A program made the position numbers and the translations under genes. A stretch of 64,000 nucleotides of DNA from Mixophyes australis. Its lineage: Eukaryota; Chordata; Amphibia; Anura; Limnodynastidae. The stretch is taken from the NCBI GenBank assembly GCA_036250195.1, contig JAVHZZ010000003.1, forward strand, positions 333,256,375 to 333,320,374, in the 5' to 3' direction. The first letter of the stretch is position 1, and the number at the start of each line of letters is the position of its first letter. The notes beneath the pieces are model-generated. The model saw only the letters and a list, made by a program, of their open reading frames with translations, was not told where the DNA came from and did not search any database. Shown piece after piece: positions 46,283 to 57,890 of the stretch.

Positions 46283-46800
46283 TCACACAGGCCCATTTAT
46301 CAAATGGAAAACACGGGTGTTTTCGCCAAAGAAAGGGCTTCTCACTATCTATGAGGTTAGATAGCATTGCTCTCACCGGCGGTAACCCCATGTCAGTGAT
46401 AAGATTCACTGGGATTCTCTGGCGGTAGCTCGAAGCCTATTTAACAAGAATCGTTGTGGTATTTGTCTCAAGATGGCAATAACAGAAAAAAAAATCAATA
46501 TTAAACATCTGAATCTATTTTTTACTTTTTTAAACTTTTATTTTGTCACTGTGACCCTGAAAGTTCTAGTTCGGGATTTCAGTCCCACTGTACATGCGGG
46601 AACCAGCTAGCCAGGAAACCCATGTGCAGATTTACCCAAAGAAAAGGCTTAGCGCTCTTGGCCAGTATTGTTGAGTTACCAAAGTATCCCTCAGTTCTAT
46701 TACTAAACCATGGTGATAGGACTGGTCTTCTATGGCTGCACTAAGTGGTGATAGAAAACCAGCCCTGTTGCCATGTCTTAGTAAAAAGACCTATCAGTGA
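46283..46800. repeat. family-B dispersed repeat, long copy
   Basis: Begins caggcccatttatcaaatgg and ends near ccatgtcttagtaaaaagac. Contains tctcaagatggcaataac and an A/T-rich centre. The most complete family-B copy in the window; its outer words suggest inverted termini, decayed. Confidence 0.5.
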
Positions 46801-49100
46801 TTTAAACCACAGATTCTGTATCGATAATAAATTAGGTAAATTTCTTTTTAATTAGATGTCTTCACATGCAATTTGTGAGTGTATGAATTCTTGTTTGGGG
46901 CAGTATATTAAAAAAGCCAATCAGATTTTTTGTAGTTGTTAATGAAGTATTGATTTTCCTCTTATTGAGAACTGAACCACTGTATCTCTAGGGTATTACT
47001 AAATTAAACTCATATACAGTGGTGGGAATTTCCTTTATACTATTACTAGGTGTATTGCAAGACATTTCTGAAAACTGGGGCACAGGTAACAACAAAACTG
47101 TAATTGATAACAACCAATCATATTCCAGTTGTCTTTTTCTTGCAGAGTTTAGAAAAGTAAAAAATGATCTGTTTGTATGCTAGGGGTCTTTTATCCATGC
47201 AGCACTTATTCATAACTTGTCCTCATATATGTGCAAGGCTTTATAGGTTTGTGCAGCCTATAACAGCATTTTTGCAGCAATTCAGCAGCTGCCCAGCGAC
47301 GTTCCATACTATAATAAACAGATGAAATTTCCATAGGTCACAAAAATCATTTTTGTATGTTATTATTGTTTTGTTCCAGACGGTGGTTTTCCAGCTCTGG
47401 TCTTCAAGAACCCCAAACAGCCTTTGTCTCAGATCGCTGGAGCTGCCATTTTGATCGAGTCTCCATGGCTCAAGCATGTATATCACCAACTCGGCCTATA
47501 AATCAAAACCTAATATCTGTGTTTCCCTTGCATCTACATAGACGTGAGATTTTATGCTTCATTTTCTCTAATAGGCTTGTCTCTTCCAGCTCCACAAGAT
47601 GTATGGCACCTTTAGTGAGGGTCCTATGTGTGCAAAATTGTGTCACTGTCTGGTGAAATAAAAGGCGTAAGAAAATAGTTGATGATAATAATACATATTT
47701 TATGGGATTGCATATTTTTAGAATGTTCATGTAGGAAATTATGAAGCAATTTATCTGACAATCATACTTTTTTTCCCCGTGTATTACAAAGCTTGTGGGG
47801 TCACAATTCTAACTATCGTCAGTCCGCAGATTAATGTAATGTTCATTTGTAGTTTTTCACTATTTTTTCACTGAGGAACATTTTAAATATGTCAGAATAA
47901 AAAGCACTCTTTTTAAAAAAAAAAAAAAAAATTAAAAATCCATGGGCTGCATGTACTGATGTACGTAGTACTCCATTTCCGGAGCAGAGCGGCGTCATAT
48001 GTAATATTGGTAGGCACTCCACAGCGATGTATCTCTGCTCAATTATTCTCACACCCCATAGAATATAAGGGGACATTCCTGAACTAAATAAGCTGTTAAC
48101 GTGCGCAGCCGGATTTTGCGGGGATGTCAGGCAGCGCATTGCTCCGAATTTAATTTCCCCCACATTATTACAGAATATTTCCTCTGTCTTTCCAGAAGGG
48201 GAACTGTTTAATAGGAAACTAGCTTGGGAAAGAGCTTATAGAAGGCTGAAGCTCGACTCGAACAATCAACATAATGGGCCTACTATATAACAGGCTCTCT
48301 GCCAAGTAAATGTGGTTTATTTATTTATTTATTTGGCTAAATGTGTAATAAACAAAGCCTAAAATTCTCATTCTAACAAAATAGTACTCTAGCGATATAA
48401 CCATTTTCAGAGCTATACACATAAAACACATATACTACAAACCAACATACTTGTTTTTAAGTGATGAAAAGTAACTGTGATGCCTTCTACCTACTGAGCT
48501 AAGGTTACCCATAGTGATCAGAATCCTACTTACCTACTTTCTGGACCCCCCTCCTCCAGGAGATCTGGAAAAGGGAAGTCTCAAAGGGCAAGTGCAGGGT
48601 CGTGATTGTGCAATTCGTATAATCACGGTCCCATGTGATGACACAAACACGTTATCGTGCACAGTGGTGTGGGCTATGACGAGTGATGGCACAGATGCAT
48701 ATCATTACAATAAAAAAAATCAATATTCCCAGAGAATATTTTATTTTATTTTTAGTAAAAATCAATACCACGATACATACACACTAGTAAAAAAAAACAC
48801 CAGTTAATACACGTGTGTTCGAATTGCTTTTCATGTGTGTTTTTCTTGTTTTTTTTCTAGGAAATTGTAAGCAATCCAAAAGGCACTACAGAAAGTTTAA
48901 ATGCCCGTGGCACACGGGGAAAAATGATTTCTAGTGCAAGACCTGTTTACATTACTGTTCACATTAAAAACACATCTAAAGCACATAAAAAACACCAGTG
49001 GGTATGCCAAGTGGCAAATGCTAAATAAAAATAACTTAACTGATTAATTTACAAGGAACACACTATCAAGGAGCTCTAGTGACTGGGTGCAGACAAATGC
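46801..49100. other. unassigned DNA
   Basis: Holds a poly-A run near 47914 and a possible MITE fragment at 47380-47470 (ttttccagctctggtcttca). No gene. Confidence 0.4.
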
Positions 49101-49103
49101 TGA

Positions 49104-49422
49104 GGGCCTGATTTTGAGTTAGGAGCAAAGGAAAGGAAAGGAGCAAATCTGCACCTGGACAAACCATGTCACAATGCAAAGAGTACAAATTGACTTATTT
49201 TTTTTGCATGCAAGGAAAATACTGGCTGCTTTTTCATATAGCACACAAATACTTGATAGCTTTATTTTTACACTGTAATTAAAGTTGATCTATGACATAC
49301 CATATCCAAATATAAATCTGTCCCTACATTTTAAAATTACCTCCTACTATAATGCAACATGGTTTTGCCAAGGTGCAAATTTGCTCTTTTTTTTGCTTTG
49401 CTCTTAACTCAAAATTAGGCCC
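49104..49422. mobile_element. MITE with ~30-bp inverted termini, 3-bp TSD tga
   Basis: GGGCCTGATTTTGAGTTAGG on the left pairs with ctcttaactcaaaattaggc plus cc on the right. The trinucleotide tga flanks both ends (49101-49103, 49423-49425), which would suit a PIF/Harbinger-type element. 319 bp, no ORF. Confidence 0.7.
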
Positions 49423-49425
49423 TGA

Positions 49426-50429
49426 ATGCTCATACCTCACTCAGTATAACCTGAGATGTCACAGTCCCAGAGTGGCCATGAGTTTAGGGTGACCTTCTAA
49501 GAAGGGAAATCTATGGTATTTGATTGGAGAATGTGGTTATTCACCGAACAGCTACACACTATCAGAGTCCTAAAAATCTACAACTTCTCTTAGTACCCTT
49601 TAGTCCAAGCGCTAGCCTAGTAATGCCTGTAAAATACACAACTTCAGTCTTATTTAGCTGTCTAAAGCAGTGCAGATCCCTGAAGAAACCCACCCATTTT
49701 AGTGCCCCTCAAAGAAAAATAAGAAATATCACCAGTAAGCAGGATGACAAACACTATATAATGACATGCAAAATTATTATTTTTTTAAAGTCAGTTTTAA
49801 CTCTCCACATACTGTCCGTGTTCTAGATTCTAAATTTAGAATATTGCTCCGGGAATCTATTTTGTGAAAAAATATCATTATGAGAAACATTGTTTGCACA
49901 GGAGTTAGTTGCCTTAGATTAGAAGCTGTCCCCAATTTTAGACAGATAACTTTAATGGAACACTGAGCAACCCAGTCAAAAATGAAAGGTCAGGAGTCTG
50001 CAAAGCAATAACGGGAGCAAGGAAGAAAAATGATGACTATAAATGTTTTAAAAAGGGCAGAGTGCAAGAGACTGCTGAAGAGTCAGGATCTTGTTCAAAA
50101 TCCACAGATGTGAAGTGAATTGATGTGAATGTGGCTGAGCAGTCCTTTGTGGATGTGCAGTGTTATATGAACACAGCAAGAGCTTTTAAAGTTTCATTAG
50201 TAACTTTACCTATTAGGTAAATTGAAGTTGCTCTTGAAACACAAGGAAAGTGGTTTTCAAAAGATGAAAATCTTCATAATTACAGGCCGCTTGCCAGAAG
50301 CTTCCAAAAGGGTTTTAATGCTACAGCTGCCTATTTCCCCATGCACTTAAAGAACATCTACATGTATCAAGGGAAAGCAATGCCTCAAATGAGTACTATA
50401 CAGCAGGGTTAGGTGGTTCTCTAGCTATT
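49426..50429. other. unassigned DNA
   Basis: No supported feature. Confidence 0.4.
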
Positions 50430-51445
50430 GTGGACTTACACATATCACAATCAGAAAATCCTGTCCCGGACACTCTGATCACGCTGCATGCCTTCTGCAA
50501 TCAGTTACTGCAGACCGGAGCACTGGGTTATGTGGAGAGCGTCAAGTTAGGAGCCAGGATTCATGGCGAGAACCTCGTCTCTGCTGCCCCTAGGATTATA
50601 CTGCCTGAGATGAGGTTCTCTTCATGTCTCTCTCCCATTCCTGATCTCTTCCCCTTCCATTCCTTTGGTTTCCTGGCCCTTACTGATATGTGGATCTCCC
50701 CCTCTAGTACTGCTTCACTGGCTGCATTCTGCCACAGGGGTATCTCCGACTCCCACACTCCCCGTCCTGGGGACCGCCAAGGAGGTGGTGTAGGTGTCCT
50801 ACTGTCTACTGGCTATACCTTCAGTGCTATCCCCTCTGAACCCTCCCTCTCCTTCTCCTCCTTTGAAGTTCACTCTATCCGCCTCATTTTCCCTCTTCAC
50901 CTTCGTTTTGCTGTCAACTATCATCCCCCTGGCCCTTCCTCCCAATTTCTTGATAACTTTGCCACCTGACTTTCCCATTTCCTCTCTTCTGATCTTTCAA
51001 CAATCTTTATCGTTGATTATTTTTTTTTACATCCCTACCGACTCTTCTATTACTACCACTGCCTCCAAACTCCTTACTCTCACTTCCTCCTATGGCCTCT
51101 CCCAATGGACATCTTCCATCACCCACCATGACAGTCACTCCCTGGACCTAGTCTTCTCCCATTTCTTTGACATCTCCAATTTCTCTAATTCTGTCTTCCC
51201 ACTCTCTGACCACAATCTCCTTTCCTTTACCCCTTGTTCAACTTCTCCCACCCAAAGTCGCTCGTATGCAGCGCCCCATCAACAGCATTGAACCAAAACA
51301 CTGTTCCATTCACTCATCATTTCATGTCTCGACTATTGCAACCTCCATCTCACTGGCCATCCTGTCTCTCACTTTTCTGACCTTCAATCCATGCAGAAGG
51401 CTGCAGCTAGGCTCATCTTCCTCTCCCGCTACAGCTCTGTGTAAA
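50430..51445 (+). pseudogene. L2-like LINE remnant: AP endonuclease fused by deletion to RT C-terminus
   Basis: The plus strand reads FLALTDMWISPSSTASLAAF, HTPRPGDRQGGGVGVLLSTG, NYHPPGPSSQFLD and, after a frameshift near 50960, HHDSHSLDLVFSH and PLSDHNLLSF. This is the apurinic-endonuclease domain of an L2/Rex-like non-LTR element (TETWL, RGGGVGxLLS, YRPPGP, GHTLDLIF, SDH motifs). The GDFN motif region is frameshifted. From about 51325 a different frame reads a YCN-LH...LQSMQKAAARLIF phrase, which is the C-terminal tail of the RT (DYCNxLLxG...LQxxQNAAARL). The whole RT core is missing, so an internal deletion of about 1.5-2 kb joined the two ends. Dead copy. Confidence 0.8.
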
Positions 51446-52440
51446 TATTAAAATACTAATTTTATTTGTAAAGTAACCCATTATTATACATATGGATATT
51501 TTCTTTAACTAGCCACAGCTTTATTTTATGGGATGAGACTCTTTGAAACACAGCAATGAATGACCCAAATCTGAAATTGTCCCCCACTTGCACCACTGGG
51601 CTATAATTGCAAAGCCTTTTAAATTATTATTCAAGTGATTTAGGGGCTCACACTATGTAGATTTACTGGAGTGTAAAATGTATCTTTGGACAGCAGAATA
51701 GTGTAACACTGAGTGACGTTCTTAATATGTTCTTTGGCTCTGCTCCTGTACATCCAGGTTGTACACAGAGAGCAGAGTTGGTCTGCAGTCTGCTCTGTAA
51801 CAATCTGGATAGTGGATGACTACAGGCAACACCAGGGAGCACACATCTGCCATTTTTTTTACTGCAAATTCTTAATTACAACATCTTAACTCGTGATCAG
51901 ATATACAGAGAGACGCACACAGCAGCTACAAAGCTTTCTATTTTCTTTCAATCATTCTTAAATCTTTTGAGTTATTTTGGAAGTGTGTATTGAAAGCTAA
52001 ACGAAACTAAACTAAAGAACTCGCAGTGCACAGGATTAATTCATTGTTTTTTCTTCCGACTATCAGTTTTTTCTCTGTATGTGTGTGATCACGTTTTCCA
52101 GTACATATGAGGAAAGTCATCAGGAACTAGCACATATCTGTTTAGTGATGCACACAATTAAAACAAATTAAATCACATCACTATAGGTTTTCTATTGGAT
52201 GCAGAAACAAATAAAATGGAGTAAGAATGGGTGAGAATGGGGCATATATATTAGCAAGATGCAACCTGTATAAATGTGCTGCAACCTATAGCAACCAGAT
52301 TGTAGCTTTCATTTTGCTGTTATTATTTAGAAATGAAAAGCAAACGTCTCTTGACTTGCTATAAATTACAGCAAATTTCCACATTTCCCTGTGTCATCAA
52401 ATAAGTCTAATTAAATAAGCCTCCTCTCACGTTCAAATGG
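51446..52440. other. unassigned DNA with a small MITE trace
   Basis: At 52258-52320, ctgcaacctatagcaaccag is a fragment of the 'ctatagcaacca' MITE group. Otherwise nothing. Confidence 0.4.
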
Positions 52441-52449
52441 CAGGTAAGG

Positions 52450-52627
52450 GTGTGGGGGTGTGGTGTAGTGATTTGCATAATTTTGGCCCCGCCCCCGGCA
52501 ATGCGTTGTCGAGGTACCTGCCCCACCCAATAGGAAATGAACAGGATGCAGGAGAATGGCCTTCTCTCCCGTGAGTACAGGAGAACTACCCCAAAGTCAA
52601 GAGTCTATCAGAAGAGTAGGCAAGTAT
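52450..52627. repeat. family-C MITE copy
   Basis: Has ttttggccccgcccccggc, taggaaatgaacaggatgca, ctctcccgtgagtacagg and ends agagtaggcaagtatg. Same orientation as the copy at 55086-55246. Confidence 0.65.
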
Positions 52628-52793
52628 GGGCAACAGTAAAGTCGGCATCCGGGAGCTGCCTGTGTGAGGTGGGCCTGCAGGGGCGGGGCTCAGCAAATCG
52701 CATCATTTTGCCCCAACCTGTGGAGGGCTTACCTGTCCGGGGCCGTCGTCGTTCCTCAGGCGGCGGTTCCCTCGCTTCAGCCGGGACGGTGAG

Positions 52794-52945
52794 CCAATCA
52801 GGGCTCACCTCCCGGCCATTTGAAAAAGAAGAATGGCGGCGGGCCAATCCGGACCCGCCATGTCATCACGTGGCGTCGCGTCGACGCTACGGGACGACGT
52901 TAGCGCTGCGCCGACTACTTAAGTCGGCGCGCGCGCCGCCATGGT
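52794..52945 (+). promoter_or_regulatory. candidate RNA polymerase II promoter
   Basis: Two CCAAT boxes (52794-52798, 52844-52848), an E-box CACGTG (52867-52872), a TATA-like TTAAG inside the short hairpin CCGACT...AGTCGG (about 52911-52927) and the palindrome GGCGCGCGCGCC just after it. Spacing between the CCAAT boxes and the TATA-like site is normal for a promoter. Confidence 0.45.
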
Positions 52946-53176
52946 CAGTTCGTCGGCGGAGAGAGAAAAAAGAGGACGTGTCGCGGAGAGCTGCGGGATC
53001 AAGAACAGAAGAGGAGACAGCGGAGACCAGCAGTGGCGGCAGAGAGCCCTTGTTAGGGCTAAGAGCGCCTCTGCTGCCTGAAGACCGGCGTGATCAAGAC
53101 AAGAAGCCGGAGGCAGAGCGTGGAAGCAGCGGCAGACGGGGATGGAGTCCAGGAGAAGCCCCCTGAAGACAGCACC

Positions 53177-53182
53177 AGGTAA
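53177..53182 (+). promoter_or_regulatory. splice-donor-like site
   Basis: ACCAG/GTAAGG is a strong consensus 5' splice site about 240 bp after the candidate start region. It would define a first exon of about 52935-53178. No acceptor was identified. Confidence 0.35.
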
Positions 53183-53238
53183 GGCCCTTGCCAGGCAACT
53201 CTCTCCCGGGCCCACGCCCGCAGCACACTCAATAAATT

Positions 53239-53726
53239 CGGGCACTAGGCCCGGGGCCACGGTCGGGCACAAGGCCCGTTGGCACGGAGAATTAGGGGCA
53301 CAAGGCCCAGGGACCTGGGCACTAGGCCCCGATAAAGTTAGTTAGGCCATTTTGATAAAGGGGACAAGCCCCTGTTAGTGAGCTAGAGGGCGTGAGAGCC
53401 CCAGGTACAAGGGCACAAGGCCCTTAGGTAGTTAGTGGCCTAGAGGCCATAGGAAGGCCAGAGGGCCTGGTTAGGGGCTGGTAGCCCGTAGGCTATTAAT
53501 GGCACAAGGCCCTCAGTCAGTCAGGGAGGCCGCAGGCCTCAGGCAGGGGCTAGGACCCCTAGGTAGCAGGGCACAAGGCCCTAGTTAGTGGGCTCAGAGC
53601 CCTGAGGTAGAGAGGGGGCTGAGGTCCATTAATCAGAGCACAAGGCTCTGTTTGTAGCTGGGCAGAGGCCCATGGTGTGAAGGGCAGAAGGCCCTGGTGG
53701 TGATGAGGTAGAGGCGTGGGAGCCTC
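53239..53726 (+). repeat. array of ~19 short covarying hairpins
   Basis: In 488 bp there are 19 small inverted repeats, each a 3-6-bp stem with a 4-6-nt, usually purine-rich loop (most often acaag). Stems differ but always match: CGGGC/GCCCG (53239, 53264), GGGC/GCCC (53296, 53317, 53388, 53475, 53590), AGGGG/CCCCT (53359, 53545), AAGGGC/GCCCTT (53409), TGGCC/GGCCA (53436), AGGCC/GGCCT (53455), GGC/GCC (53501), GAGGC/GCCTC (53526, 53711), AGGGC/GCCCT (53568, 53681), CAGAGC/GCTCTG (53634), TGGGC/GCCCA (53659). Centre spacing is mostly 19-31 bp. It reads like a degenerate repeat in which stem halves change together. Confidence 0.85.
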
Positions 53727-55085
53727 GTGAGTGTAGGCTCGGTCCTGTGTGAGGTGAGCACACGTAGTTAGGAGGTACAGTAGAGCGGAGGCTCCTGTGG
53801 TGCTGTAGCAACCTGCTGGTTGGCTAACAGCGGTGTGCTCTGGTAAGTAGCCTACAAAGTACTGTATATTGTATTCTGTCTGTGAGGTGGGTATTGCTGA
53901 ATTACAGTATTTTTTGTGTGCTATGTAATTGTGTCCAGGGGCAAGACGTCAGGCCCCCATTAAAGGTAGGCTCTTGTTCCTGTGGTTTCCTGTGCTAACC
54001 CGTGCTGTGGGGACAAGTGTAGTTACCAGCATACACATAGTCAAGGGAGAACACACGTAGTTTTCCTGTCCCTTAGGTCCCCGGGGTCACACTGGTACCC
54101 AGAGGGGGTGGCTGAGTGAGTTGGTGGCAGTGCAGCACACCTTGAGGCAGTTCCAGGGGCGGCCGTGGTTCTGATCGAGGGTCCTCAAGGCCGGTTCCGT
54201 GCAGGTGGCTCTGTGGTTCCGGACGTAGGGACACGTGTGAGATACCCGAGTACAGGCAGTCGGGCGGTTCAGTTCGATCGGCTGTTCCATGCGGCAGTCG
54301 GCCCGCGGGTTAGTGTGCTGTTCCACTGAGCCTCAGCCGGGCTTAAAGAACCGGTCCTTAGGGTCTGTGGGTGACCCCATAGCAAGAAGGCAGCTTCTTG
54401 GTACGACCTGGGTGAGGGGGTTAGGAACCGCCCTCCGGTTTAGTCCGTTAACACCGGCTGGTGTTCCCCGTAGTGTGTAAGTGAGCAGTTCCGTTAGTGC
54501 ACCATACCTAGTTAGTCATAGTGGTTTGACTTAGTTGCGTTGCCGACCATTAGAACGTTGTTAGGGTCGGGTCGCTGTTGTAGTCAGTCCAGTTTTGTGG
54601 GTGCCATCTTAGTCTCACTGAGAGCGTAGAGGGAGGCTGTGCGTTCTTGTCATCCGCAGGAGTCGGGAAGGCGCAGAGGAACCGGATCGGAAGTGGGAGT
54701 GTCCCGGTGAGTATCACGCTCGATTCCCCCTTTCGGTTAGGCCCTCACCGGCAGGTGTGTGAGGTACGTGAGGCGGGATTAGTCCTCGGACTAGTCTTGG
54801 TCTTAAGTGCCTGTAGTCCCCCGCGTCTTGGCAAGAGCAAAAGCGAGGAGGCGGCAAGTGGGCTTGGACTGAGAGTGTCCTTGTCCGTTGCCGTATTCTC
54901 GGACAGCCCTTACTTGGTAGGCTCGGTTTAACTGTGTTTTCCCTCTTAGGTGTTACCTGTGGGCGTCCGGAGAACTCCCCAATCAGGGACCGAGGTAGGA
55001 TCCAGTCATCCACGCGGATCGTGGTAAATTCGGAGGTATTAGGAGTTAGTAGCCCTGTGAGGCACATCTCTGTTTAGGGACCTTA

Positions 55086-55246
55086 CAAACCCATGATCAA
55101 AAATGCATTTTGAATCTAATTCTGCCCACTTCACTAGGAAATGAACAGATGCGGGAGGCTGTCATACTCTCCTGGGAGTCCGGGAGACCTACCTGGAATT
55201 CAGAAGTCTCCCGGACATTCCGGGAGAGTTGGCAAGTATGATGGTG
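55086..55246. repeat. family-C MITE copy
   Basis: Has cactaggaaatgaacagatg, ctcctgggagtccgggagac, agtctcccggacattccggg and ends agttggcaagtatga. Confidence 0.7.
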
Positions 55247-56152
55247 GTGGCTATTACTAGCAATCAGAGTTGATCCCAGCTGTGGATAAGCTGTAGTGTT
55301 GATCACTGTTTTGCAAAGACGACTGTTGTTTTTATTTCCTTTGTGTTGTACTAGCATTTCCTGGGTTCCTTTTTTTACTGTAGGATAAATGGATATCAGA
55401 GAAGAAAGGGACACAGACAATGTTGTGTTTTAAATCAGCTGTCCATAACCATGTCTTGCATGACTGCGCCAGACATAATAAAATAACACCAGCTATAAAT
55501 AATATTTTCTTTCCACTCTACTTGTTTTAGGAGTCCAGGTCAAATACACTGTCACTTCCGTTCATTTCTTTTTGTAACATAAAAACTAACTGTGAGCTCT
55601 CCCATAATATAAATTCTCCTCCACGCAGTTAACTGTATGAGACCCGTTTAGGTGTAATGCAGCAAATGAGTAGTTAAATCTGCTTTCCTATGCAGGTAAT
55701 TACTATGGGATAAAGAATGAGTGATTCCCTTGTAATACTGAATAATTTCCATACATGTCTATCAAGTTTATACTTGTCTTAGAGTATTACACTTTTCAAT
55801 CAGTTCAAGCCTCCAAGGCACTCTCTAGACATTCAGCAAGTAAATATTGTCAGGAACGTAAGCAAATTATCTCAACACTTTATGAGGTTAAATTGGGTTT
55901 ACACAAATGAATGAATTACTTGATATTTCAAAAGAAAATGACTTGACAAGGAAAATGAGTTGTAGAAGTATGGAGAAAACAGAAGAGTAGGGTTTTGCGT
56001 TTATGAATTGTTAGTGACTAGGAAATGAAAGTTTCATGCCCTACAGAAGAACTAGAGAAAACACCTCAGCTGACAGTACGGAGACTGTGAGAAGACAGGA
56101 AAATTGTGTGCATTGCAGTTACAGGCTATTAAAAGACAAGTGCATATTCTAG
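55247..56152. other. unassigned DNA
   Basis: No supported feature. Confidence 0.4.
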
Positions 56153-56159
56153 TTAGACT

Positions 56160-56447
56160 CACACTTGCCTACTTTTGAAGGCAGCTGTCCGGGAGGGGGT
56201 CCGTCGAGGGGGCGTGGCCATGCGCGGTGCACCGTCAGGCTCCGTCTCTGTCAAACTTAGGCAATTTTAGCCAATCGCAGCAGGGGGCGGGGGCCACGAT
56301 GCCGCGTTTAGCGCCCCCCTTCTCCCCACCGTCTTCAACTCCGGCAACAGCTGGATCTGGGATTTTTGCCTGCTCTCTCGCGAGTCCGGGAGAACTCCCA
56401 AAAATTCGGGAGTCTCCCGGACATTCCAGGAGAGTAGGCAACTATGA
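56160..56447. mobile_element. family-C MITE, full length, 7-bp TSD ttagact
   Basis: The left end CACACTTGCCTACT and the right end (reverse complement TCATAGTTGCCTACT) are inverted. Ttagact flanks it (56153-56159 and 56448-56454). The interior is GC-rich, with gggagtctcccggacattcc near the right end. This copy defines the ends of the family seen at 22.7, 44.8, 52.5 and 55.1 kb. The transposase class is unclear; a 7-8-bp duplication is compatible with hAT. Confidence 0.75.
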
Positions 56448-56454
56448 TTAGACT

Positions 56455-56930
56455 ACTACCCCTATTTATGAATCTGTGGCGATATCACAGTGAAAGGAAA
56501 TCTGTTATCACCGCAATATACTATTAAAATACATCCAGAGCAGCAGTGTGACACCCAGATGCCCAGTAATACTGGCTTCACTTACTGCTATGACCGACCA
56601 GTCACAGGGGCATATGCACACGCGTGACCTGGCTAGCCAGCTCACGCACATGCAGTGGAATTGAAAACTTTAGGCATTTCAGTTCCACTTAGCGAAAAAA
56701 AATTAGAAAAAAAAAAAGTCTAAAAATTTTAAAGAAAAAAAAGTTTGTAAATATTTCCTAATGGTCACCCTGAGATGGCAATAACCAAAGGAGGATTGTA
56801 CATGGGGAATCCTATTGCTGGCGGGTGTGAATGCTATAGCCGGGGCAGTGCTATCGCCAATGTTAACCCCTTGATAGATGGGGAGAAGCGCTATCACCAG
56901 TGAAAACAACCCTTATGTATTAATATTTAT
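56455..56930. repeat. family-B dispersed repeat
   Basis: Has tcaccctgagatggcaataa, ttgctggcgggtgtgaatgc, gcgctatcaccagtg and a poly-A-rich centre. Collinear with 42.97-43.30 kb. Confidence 0.5.
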
Positions 56931-57689
56931 TGAAAGTAAACGCATTTCAAATGTACTTCACTAGTAAATAGTCACACACAGACAAAGATACTTAACCAGG
57001 GTCCGTCAATGTGATTTAAAGGCTCCTTGAAATGGGTGCAGAAAAATATATTTATTTATTTTCTTATTTCCTTCCTGTTTTGAAAAAAAAAGTGAAATTA
57101 TGTTATTTAGCTGGTGTGAAGGGGGATGACATGCTGACCTGTCAACTCACAGTTTCACTGAGTGACACAGAGCTTGAAAAAAATGTCAAACAATAACCCC
57201 TTGAGCTGAGCTCAGAGAAAAAACAAATTGCCCAGGTGCGGTATGTGGTCATACTACTACTGCGTCTGATTCTCCAACAATTAACTTGAACAGCCAGTCA
57301 GAGATTCCTGACACATCCTAACATATTTGGCCAGTCTCATCTCTGAAACTTGATTGGCTACACCGGGGAAGAAGGGTGAAATCGCATGCGACTAATGCTG
57401 GACATTCGGAGCCACATAATATGCTGGACATTTAGTGCTATATATTATGTTGGACAGTCTATGATCTATGCTGGAAAATCCTGGGCTACAAAATATACAA
57501 CAGAGGCTGTATAATTTCCTAATGTTTCTGGGTTATATAATATGTTTAATAATTGGAGGCTTCCCAATTCCCTGAACAATTAGATCGATATATTATGTTG
57601 TACAATATGCAGCTTAATTCAGTATTCATAGTGCTTATTGTTCAATCTATTGCAGTTGAGCATGCCATGCTATGCACCTCACTAAGGGA
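56931..57689. other. unassigned DNA
   Basis: Between 57395 and 57600 the words 'atgctggaca' and 'tatattatgt' recur as loosely repeated text, not a clean array. No gene. Confidence 0.4.
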
Positions 57690-57890
57690 TCTGATGTATG
57701 CAGAGTGGAACTAAAAGCCTAGACTTGGATAAATAAAAATATATAAAAAATAAAATTTAAATATTTTAAAAATAGTGACCATTGAAAAAGTGCTCTATTC
57801 AAATTATCTTCTGTTATCGCCATACTGACATGGTGATAACAGAACAAGTGGTGCAAAAGTATTCACACCGCTGAGATACTGTCACAAATG
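57690..57890. repeat. family-B repeat fragment
   Basis: Contains gttatcgccatactgacatg, gtgataacagaac and a preceding A/T-rich run. Confidence 0.45.

Larger units (their letters stand above)
52640..55085 (+). other. GC-rich CpG-island-like block, identity unknown
   Basis: A 2.45-kb block, GC- and CpG-rich against an AT-rich window, bounded on both sides by family-C repeats in the same orientation. It contains promoter-like motifs (52794-52945), a splice-donor-like site at 53177-53182, an AATAAA at 53231, and an array of covarying hairpins (53239-53726). After about 53800 it is GC-rich without obvious repeats and has many 'gttag' words. No protein family was recognised; the 209-codon frame starting in the left repeat is not convincing. 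It could be an LTR plus leader of an unknown retroelement, a non-coding first exon with CpG island, or a composite insertion. Confidence 0.5.

Noticed and set aside
50561..50758. Minus-strand 65-codon frame over the L2-like endonuclease
   Set aside because: Antisense shadow of the LINE coding sequence.
52537..53166. 209-codon plus-strand frame in the GC-rich block
   Set aside because: It starts inside a family-C repeat and runs through promoter-like DNA. Stops are rare in GC-rich sequence and the product has no recognisable domain.
53239..53726. CRISPR-like array
   Set aside because: Regular spacing of short palindromes suggested it, but the repeats are not constant, the units are far too short and the genome is a vertebrate.
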